Shown here piece after piece: positions 59,386 to 64,000 of a stretch of 64,000 nucleotides of DNA. Every line of letters starts with the position of its first letter. The first letter of the stretch is position 1. Origin of the DNA: Oscillospiraceae bacterium (GTDB taxonomy: Bacteria > Bacillota_A > Clostridia > Oscillospirales > Oscillospiraceae). The translations under genes were made by a program, and so were the position numbers. Where the stretch lies: the NCBI GenBank assembly GCA_015067895.1, contig SVLP01000008.1, forward strand, positions 19,458 to 83,457, written 5' to 3'. The notes beneath the pieces are model-generated. The model searched no databases. It saw nothing but the letters and a program-made list of their open reading frames with translations, and was not told where the DNA came from.

Positions 59386-59481
59386 ATGGAATACCTCCTG
59401 AAAAAGTGGTTACGGACATATTTTTGTCATTATACCACGGCGGATAGGGAATAGGCAAGAAAAAATTTTGGAAAATGGGAC

Positions 59482-59510
59482 TTTACAAACGCCCCAAAAG
59501 GTGGTATAAT
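59482..59510 (+). promoter_or_regulatory. Sigma-A promoter for tRNA-Arg
   Basis: TTTACA (59482-59487), 17-nt spacer, perfect TATAAT (59505-59510). Confidence 0.8.
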
Positions 59511-59531
59511 ACTCAGGCTTTCAAAAAGTAT

Positions 59532-59607
59532 GCACCGGTGGCTCAATGGATAGAGCATCGGATTCCGGTTCCGAGGGTTGGGGGTTCGAGTCCCTTCCGG
59601 TGTACCA
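59532..59607 (+). tRNA. tRNA-Arg (CCG anticodon)
   Basis: Acceptor GCACCGG/CCGGTGT plus ACCA (a G-T pair at 1-72), D-arm GCTCAATGGATAGAGC, anticodon stem TCGGA/TCCGA around loop TTCCGGT (anticodon CCG), T-arm GGTTCGAGTCC. The CCA end is encoded. Confidence 0.93.
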
Positions 59608-59609
59608 CG

Positions 59610-59648
59610 AAAAAGGCGGCATTCGCGTTTCGCGAATGCCGCCTTTTT
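59610..59648 (+). terminator. Terminator of tRNA-Arg
   Basis: AAAAAGGCGGCATTCGCG paired with CGCGAATGCCGCCTTTTT. Confidence 0.92.
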
Positions 59649-59753
59649 CGAGTGAAGTGTGCCTTGCGCTTGCATTGAAAGAGGGCATGATGTATAATAT
59701 ACACATAAGTATTGTTGTGCGCATCAAATTTTGGACAGTAGGTGAGGTGGCCT

Positions 59754-60932
59754 ATGAGATCGATAGAATTATTCAGCGGCACAGGTGGGCTTGCGCTTGG
59801 CTTGCAACAGGCTGGTTTTGACCATGAAGCGTTGTTTGAGTGGGATAGAGACTCCTGCAATAACATAGTACATAATATCGAAAATGGTTATCCCGGAGTA
59901 AAAGACTGGAATGTTTTTCAGGCGGATGTACGTACGGTTTCCTATGATGGGTTTGCTGATAAGATCCAACTCGTAGCAGGAGGCCCACCCTGTCAGCCGT
60001 TCTCGTTGGGAGGAAAGCATCGAGCGAACCATGATTGTCGGGATATGTTTCCTGAAGCGGTGCGAGCAGTACGGGAAATCAGACCACAGGCGTTTATCTT
60101 CGAGAATGTTAAGGGTTTGCTTCGGAAATCTTTCAGTTCCTACTTTAACTATATCCTTCTCCAGCTTCAGTACCCCATGATTACAAAAAAAACAAATATG
60201 TCATGGGAGGAGCATATGGCAGTGCTGGAACGACACCATACTTCACCGCACAATGACGAATTGTCTTATAATGTGGTGTTTCGATTGCTGAATGCTGCTG
60301 ATTATGGTGTGCCTCAGTCGCGCCATCGAGTGGTTATTGTGGGCTTTAGAAACGATTACAATGCCAGCTGGAGCTTCCCAAATGCGACGCATTCCCAGGA
60401 TGCGTTGTTGTATGAGAAATGGATCACAGGTAATTACTGGGAACAGCATGATATGAAGCCTCCGATGGAGTGCCCATTGTCAGAACGGCAATTGCGCGCG
60501 ATTAGAATGACAGTTGAAGAGAACGATGATCCCCTGAAAAGATGGCTTACGGTACGTGATGCGATTGGTGATTTGCCGAATCCACAAGATTTGCGGGCAT
60601 CCAGTATGATCCGTAACCATGAGTTCCGAAGAGGTGCAAGGGCCTATGCCGGTCACTCCGGCAGTAAATTGGACGAGCCATCTAAAACCATAAAGGCGGG
60701 GGCACATGGAGTTCCGGGCGGTGAGAATATGGTAGTGCTTGATGATGGAAGCGTACGTTACTACACGGTTCGGGAGAGCGCGCGTATTCAGACATTTCCT
60801 GATGATTATCTGTTCAGTGCATCATGGACTGAAAGTATGAGACAAATTGGAAACGCTGTTCCCGTTAAATTAGCCAAAGTCGTGGGAGATTCTGTAATTG
60901 GTCAAATGAAGGGAGTATTGAACGATGGCTAA
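59754..60932 (+). CDS. DNA (cytosine-5)-methyltransferase of a type II restriction-modification system
   Basis: A 392-aa C5 methyltransferase. Motif I is LFSGTGGLALGLQQAGF, motif IV GGPPCQPFS has the catalytic Cys80, motif VI is ENV (near 117), motif VIII is QSRHRVV, and the C terminus has RESARIQTFPDDY and GNAVPVKLA (motifs IX-X). GAGGTGG sets the ATG at 59754. It overlaps the endonuclease gene by 8 nt. Recognition is probably that of the partner enzyme. The two genes have visibly lower GC and other codon use than the neighbours, suggesting transfer next to the tRNA-Arg gene. Confidence 0.93.
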   Translation: MRSIELFSGTGGLALGLQQAGFDHEALFEWDRDSCNNIVHNIENGYPGVKDWNVFQADVRTVSYDGFADKIQLVAGGPPCQPFSLGGKHRANHDCRDMFPEAVRAVREIRPQAFIFENVKGLLRKSFSSYFNYILLQLQYPMITKKTNMSWEEHMAVLERHHTSPHNDELSYNVVFRLLNAADYGVPQSRHRVVIVGFRNDYNASWSFPNATHSQDALLYEKWITGNYWEQHDMKPPMECPLSERQLRAIRMTVEENDDPLKRWLTVRDAIGDLPNPQDLRASSMIRNHEFRRGARAYAGHSGSKLDEPSKTIKAGAHGVPGGENMVVLDDGSVRYYTVRESARIQTFPDDYLFSASWTESMRQIGNAVPVKLAKVVGDSVIGQMKGVLNDG

Positions 60933-61551
60933 GAAACATGACTACCCAGAGTTTAAGCCTTTTAATCCGTTGGATAAACGACACCTTGGAGCGAGTGCGG
61001 CTAATGCCTTGCTGGAATCCCCCATTTGCCCACTGCCTCCGGAGCCGTTTATTGGTGCGGGTGTGTATGCAATCTACTATAAAGGCGAGTTCCCTGCCTA
61101 CGAATTGTTATCGGAGCTCAATAAGGATGAGCGCTATTTGTATCCCATTTATGTTGGAAAAGCTGTGCCCGAAGGGGCGAGAAAAGGTGGGCAGGGAGAT
61201 GATGTAGATCCGGGAAAGGCTCTATATAAACGACTCAACGAGCATGCCAAATCTATTCAAGCTGTTGAAAACCTTGATCTCTCTGATTTCCGTTGCCGTT
61301 TTTTATCTGTTGATGACATTTGGATACCCTTGGCAGAATCTATGCTGATCGAGCGCTTTAAGCCTGTTTGGAATCGGGTGCTGGACGGATTTGGTAACCA
61401 CGACCCAGGAAAAGGCCGTCATAAAGGGAAAATGCCATTATGGGATTGTCTGCACCCAGGCCGCGAATGGGCAGAGCGGCTGGAACCGTGTGCTTATAGC
61501 CCAGAGGAATTGGAGCAAAGGGTACGAGACTATTTGCGTGAAGTCCTGTAA
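60925..61551 (+). CDS. Eco29kI-like GIY-YIG restriction endonuclease
   Basis: A 208-aa protein with the GIY-YIG nuclease pattern: GVYAIYYKGEF and YPIYVGKAVPEG, an Arg in YKRLNEHAKSI and the metal-binding Glu in ESMLIERFKPVWNRVLDGFGNHDPG. The whole length resembles Eco29kI, a GIY-YIG type II enzyme that cuts CCGCGG, so the same or a similar site is likely. Paired and overlapping with the methyltransferase gene, which protects the host. A terminator follows at 61561-61597. It is complete, so the system is probably active. Confidence 0.88.
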   Translation: MAKKHDYPEFKPFNPLDKRHLGASAANALLESPICPLPPEPFIGAGVYAIYYKGEFPAYELLSELNKDERYLYPIYVGKAVPEGARKGGQGDDVDPGKALYKRLNEHAKSIQAVENLDLSDFRCRFLSVDDIWIPLAESMLIERFKPVWNRVLDGFGNHDPGKGRHKGKMPLWDCLHPGREWAERLEPCAYSPEELEQRVRDYLREVL

Positions 61552-61560
61552 CGAATAAAT

Positions 61561-61597
61561 AAAAAGCTGCATTTGATTCGACAAATGCAGCTTTTTA
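61561..61597. terminator. Bidirectional terminator between the restriction gene and the convergent gene
   Basis: AAAAAGCTGCATTTG paired with CAAATGCAGCTTTTT. Confidence 0.9.
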
Positions 61598-61601
61598 TAT
61601 G

Positions 61602-62705
61602 TTAGCGAATCCCCCGCATCACATCCTCAAACATCTCCTCCGTGAACCACCCCTCCTTGAACATCTCGGGGATGGCCTCCTTCAGATACTCACCCAAAAA
61701 CACGTTCAGGGCCCGGAAGGCGGCCAGCTCCGGGTCGTTGGCGGCGCTGAAGAGGATGGTGGTCTTGTCACCGTGGAGGTAGTTGCAGCGCATGTAGTAG
61801 GCGTAGTCCAGCAGCAAAAAGCCCCAGGCGGAGAAATTCTCCCGCCGCGGCCGGACGAGACAGTCCTTCAGATGCTCGCCCAGAGGGCCCTCGGGCACCC
61901 AATGGCGGTCGGTGCGGTGCTCCAGAAGCTGGGCATAGAGCTCGTGGAGTTCCTCGCGGCTGTAGAAGCGGAGCAGCACCTTGGTGGCACCGTACTGGGT
62001 GCGGTATGTATCCCGGCGGTCGGCCTGGGAGCTCATGGCCTCGCCGCAGTCGAGAACCCGCATCAGTGCGCCGATGCAGACGGCATCGCTGCCGGAGAAC
62101 TTCTTGCTCTTCGGCAGATCGTCGTATTTTGCCACGCCGTTTTTGTCGGCCAGCCGCTGCTTGCAGCAGACCATCAGGTAGTTGTAGTGGGCGTTCAGAG
62201 CCGTCCAGTAGCAGGTGAATTTCTCGATCTCGTAGACCTTGCCCGTACCCGCCAGGAAGGAGAAGAGACAGGCGTAGCGGTGGTCGTTGTCGGTCTTCGA
62301 CTTGGGTCGTGTCAGCACATCCGTCAGGAAGTCCATATCCCGCCAGTGCTCCGGCAGCCCCAGGCTCTTGGCAGTGAGCATGGAGTAGAGGAAGGGAAAG
62401 CCGGGATATCCCTGCTCATAGACCTTCGACTCGCCGTCGATGGTCACGGTCACCGACCGCACCCGCAGCCGGGAGTCAAAGCGCATGGCGTGGAGCAGAT
62501 ACATCTTGCGCATGGCATCCTTCACAAGATCCACCCGGAAGGAGATCAGATCCTCATGTGTCTTCTTCGTGCCCATCTGGAAGCGCACCGCTGCCGCGTC
62601 CTTCGCGCAGGTCAGGGTGCAGGCTGTGGAGCGGAATTTGTATTCGATGGGCTCCCGGGAAGCTGGAATGCGGTTGATGATAACAGCGTAAGTATGCTTG
62701 GCCAT
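61602..62705 (-). CDS. Unknown protein with a HEPN-like R-x4-H motif, beside the restriction system
   Basis: A 367-aa soluble protein, not recognised as a named family. The N-terminal half has KHTYAVIINRIPASREPIEYKFRS and KKTHEDLISFRVDLVKDAMRKMY; the C-terminal half is helical. RCNYLHGDK near residue 320 fits R-x4-H of HEPN ribonucleases, within a context (LLDYAYYMRCNYLHGDK...FLGEYLKEAIPEMF) like ApeA-type HEPN domains. If so, an RNase or abortive-infection role beside the restriction genes is possible; this is inference. GGGAGGG precedes the ATG, and a perfect promoter lies upstream. GC content is like the housekeeping genes, so it may be older than the restriction pair. Confidence 0.6.
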   Translation of the reverse strand: MAKHTYAVIINRIPASREPIEYKFRSTACTLTCAKDAAAVRFQMGTKKTHEDLISFRVDLVKDAMRKMYLLHAMRFDSRLRVRSVTVTIDGESKVYEQGYPGFPFLYSMLTAKSLGLPEHWRDMDFLTDVLTRPKSKTDNDHRYACLFSFLAGTGKVYEIEKFTCYWTALNAHYNYLMVCCKQRLADKNGVAKYDDLPKSKKFSGSDAVCIGALMRVLDCGEAMSSQADRRDTYRTQYGATKVLLRFYSREELHELYAQLLEHRTDRHWVPEGPLGEHLKDCLVRPRRENFSAWGFLLLDYAYYMRCNYLHGDKTTILFSAANDPELAAFRALNVFLGEYLKEAIPEMFKEGWFTEEMFEDVMRGIR

Positions 62706-62734
62706 GACAGACCCTCCCATATGTTCGATAGCTC

Positions 62735-62763
62735 ATTATATCGAAAAAAGTTGCCCCTGTCAA
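62735..62763 (-). promoter_or_regulatory. Consensus sigma-A promoter for the HEPN-motif gene
   Basis: On the minus strand perfect TTGACA (62763-62758), 17-nt spacer, perfect TATAAT (62740-62735). The -35 lies inside the terminator hairpin of ridA. Confidence 0.88.
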
Positions 62764-62777
62764 ATTTCGACAGGGGC
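62744..62777 (-). terminator. Terminator of ridA
   Basis: GCCCCTGTC-AAATTTC-GACAGGGGC stem (62753-62777), with TTTTTT following on the minus strand. Confidence 0.8.
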
Positions 62778-62791
62778 ATATATGGGACTTA

Positions 62792-63160
62792 TTACAGCTC
62801 CGCGATGGCCTCGATCTCGCAGAGGACATTCTTGGGCAGCGTCTTCACGGCGCAGCAGCTCCGGGCGGGCTTGCCGGTGAAATACTTGGCATAGACCTCG
62901 TTGAAGGCGGCGAAGTCGGCCATGTCGGCGATGAAGCAGGTGGTCTTGATGACCTTGGCGCAGTCAGAACCGGCGGCGGCCAGCACGGCGGCCACATTGC
63001 GGCAGCTCTGCTCGGCCTGGGCGGTGATGCCCTCGGGGATGGTGCCGGTGGCGGGATCCACGGGGATCTGGCCGGAGCAGAAAACGAGAGAGCCAGCACA
63101 CATGCCCTGGGAGTAGGGGCCGATGGCGGCGGGAGCGTTGGGGGTGGAAATAACGGTCAT
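62792..63160 (-). CDS. ridA: RidA family enamine/imine deaminase
   Basis: A 122-aa protein of the RidA/YjgF family: APAAIGPYSQG at the N terminus, VFCSGQIPVDP, and KTTCFIADMADFAAFNEVYAKYF. The substrate-binding Arg is in GKPARSCCAVKTLPKN, and CEIEAIA closes the fold. It hydrolyses reactive 2-aminoacrylate-type intermediates from PLP enzymes. GGAGG precedes the ATG. Length and motifs are normal. Confidence 0.94.
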   Translation of the reverse strand: MTVISTPNAPAAIGPYSQGMCAGSLVFCSGQIPVDPATGTIPEGITAQAEQSCRNVAAVLAAAGSDCAKVIKTTCFIADMADFAAFNEVYAKYFTGKPARSCCAVKTLPKNVLCEIEAIAEL

Positions 63161-63185
63161 GTCGAAAACCTCCGTTTTTCTTTTC

Positions 63186-63214
63186 AGTATAGCACAACGC
63201 CAAAGAAGTGTAAA
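63186..63214 (-). promoter_or_regulatory. Sigma-A promoter for ridA
   Basis: On the minus strand TTTACA (63214-63209), 17-nt spacer ending TGC, TATACT (63191-63186). Confidence 0.7.
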
Positions 63215-63281
63215 TTACAAATTACAAATGAACTCCAGGCGCAAATTAATTTGTAATTGGTAATTCGTAATTTGTAATTGC
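63211..63281. repeat. AATTACAAATTACAAAT palindromic repeat
   Basis: Arms of TAATTTGTAATT-like units in inverted orientation, AT-rich, overlapping the ridA -35. Similar in style to the element at 28389-28469 but of different sequence. Non-coding. Confidence 0.65.
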
Positions 63282-63384
63282 GCATGAACGGCTGCACTCT
63301 GGGCATACTTTCCGATGTGTCATTCTGCACAGTAAGGCCACCTGTAAGGGGGTCAAAAACAGCGGATTTTTCAGAAGAAAAACG

Positions 63385-63412
63385 TTGACTTTTTCGTAAA
63401 AACGTGTATAAT
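63385..63412 (+). promoter_or_regulatory. Sigma-A promoter for the L7Ae-family gene and rpsL
   Basis: TTGACT (63385-63390), 16-nt spacer, perfect TATAAT (63407-63412). The predicted start falls only a few bases before the ATG at 63423. Confidence 0.75.
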
Positions 63413-63422
63413 ACTGATTTGT

Positions 63423-63710
63423 ATGGATACCATGAATATAAGGGGCTCTGCGGGCGCCGACGGCCTTGAAGAGCTTCGTAACCATCGTCATATCGTCGGA
63501 ATGAAGCAGCTGAAAAAAGCACTGCTTCGCGGCGGAGTCGCACGGGTGTTCCTTGCCCTGGATGCGGATCCTGCCGTTACGATGCCCCTGTGTGAGCTTG
63601 CTCAGCAGTCCGGCACCGAGATCGTCTGGGTCGGGAAGATGCACGACCTGGGGCGCGCCTGCAGCATCGATGTGGGTGCAGCGGCGGCGGCAACGCTGCC
63701 GGAAATTTGA
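63423..63710 (+). CDS. Ribosomal L7Ae/L30e/S12e/Gadd45 family protein (YbxF-like)
   Basis: A 95-aa protein with the L7Ae fold pattern [32 protein letters not shown], then [37 protein letters not shown], as in Bacillus YbxF, a kink-turn RNA-binding protein encoded just upstream of rpsL. It has a short N-terminal extension. No ribosome site precedes the ATG at 63423 or the in-frame ATG at 63432, and the promoter is very close, so translation may be leaderless. It is followed by rpsL in the usual str-operon order. Confidence 0.85.
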   Translation: MDTMNIRGSAGADGLEELRNHRHIVGMKQLKKALLRGGVARVFLALDADPAVTMPLCELAQQSGTEIVWVGKMHDLGRACSIDVGAAAAATLPEI

Positions 63711-63783
63711 TTTCCTCGGGAACGAGCCCGATGAAATAGATCCCCGCCCCATGGGGCGAGAACGAAAGAAAGGAGAAATATCA

Positions 63784-64000
63784 ATGCCTACTTTTAATCA
63801 GCTCGTCAGAAACGGCCGCAAGATGCCCACCTACAAGTCCACCGCTCCCGCTCTGCAGAGAGGTCTGAACACTCTGGAGAACAAGGCTACCAACCTGGCC
63901 TCCCCCCAGAAGCGTGGTGTCTGCACCGCAGTCCGTACCACCACCCCCAAGAAGCCCAACTCCGCACTGCGTAAGATCGCCCGTGTTCGCCTGACCAACG
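63784..64000 (+). CDS. rpsL: 30S ribosomal protein S12, 5' part (runs off the window)
   Basis: AAAGGAG precedes the ATG. The sequence [49 protein letters not shown] and [19 protein letters not shown] is S12 up to residue 72, including the [12 protein letters not shown] region whose Lys (K42/K43 in E. coli numbering) influences streptomycin response. S12 sits at the decoding centre. rpsG, fusA and tuf would be expected beyond the window edge. Confidence 0.97.
   Translation, partial: MPTFNQLVRNGRKMPTYKSTAPALQRGLNTLENKATNLASPQKRGVCTAVRTTTPKKPNSALRKIARVRLTN

Noticed and set aside
59532..61551. tRNA-Arg as an integration site with attachment repeats around the restriction genes
   Set aside because: I found no second copy of the tRNA 3' end downstream of the restriction genes and no integrase nearby.

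Overview
The window comes from a fairly GC-rich Gram-positive anaerobe of the class Clostridia, most like a gut member of the Oscillospiraceae/Ruminococcaceae group. Grounds: sigma-A promoters of the TTGACA-N16/18-TATAAT type (often with TGC before the -10), strong AGGAGG ribosome sites, DUF1292/DUF1540/DUF1836 and YebC proteins, a sporulation sigma-K gene, SLH-anchored surface proteins, and a Wood-Ljungdahl methyl-branch module (MetF, MetV, RnfC2). The species call is inference.

Layout. 1-7.1 kb: housekeeping genes (trmK end, NIF3-like, yebC, thioesterase, degV, MFS transporter, AIM24, TetR). 7.2-19.6 kb: a same-strand accessory locus. It opens with a tyrosine recombinase and a 260-bp DNA segment bounded by 21-bp perfect inverted repeats. 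That segment holds a strong promoter that now points backwards, so it looks like a phase-variation switch in the OFF position. Downstream are a zinc-ribbon repeat protein, a 2205-residue secreted protein, and cassette A: a short Cys-containing peptide, a membrane protein, an HPr-kinase-like P-loop protein, a radical SAM/SPASM protein and a PqqD-like protein. 19.8-32 kb: mostly housekeeping genes (cytidylate-kinase-like, GGGtGRT/NifU-like pair, tRNA-Ala, patatin, metV-rnfC2/metV/metF, HtrA protease, rpe and small proteins).

32.3-39.9 kb: sigK is split by a 6.9-kb skin-like element. Joining its two halves at a shared AAATG restores the canonical sigma-K reading frame. The element carries a large serine recombinase next to the right junction, a possible excision helper, a TetR regulator with palindromic operator candidates, and a secreted GH20 hexosaminidase-like protein. 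40.0-47.7 kb: cassette B (PqqD, peptide, HPrK-like kinase, radical SAM) followed by a second GH20 protein with three SLH domains. The two cassettes are paralogous. Both peptides keep a KP-x3-FE leader, an FTE-x3/4-Cys motif, an exact C-x21-C spacing and a C-terminal Ser, and each cassette sits beside a giant secreted protein with a homologous C-terminal module. This radical SAM/HPrK/PqqD peptide system tied to surface proteins is the best candidate for something undescribed.

47.8-59.6 kb: envelope and general genes (LTA-synthase-like sulfatase, a lower-GC amidase/lipoprotein pair, KDPG aldolase, D-Ala-D-Ala carboxypeptidase, alanine racemase, phosphodiester glycosidase, Nudix, DUF1292, DivIVA-like, tRNA-Arg). 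59.7-62.7 kb: an Eco29kI-like restriction-modification pair and an unknown gene with a HEPN-like motif. 62.8-64 kb: RidA, an L7Ae-family protein and the start of rpsL, the beginning of a str-type ribosomal operon. Intergenic regions contain several dispersed palindromic repeat families, including a 182-bp element present twice in inverted orientation with one difference seen.
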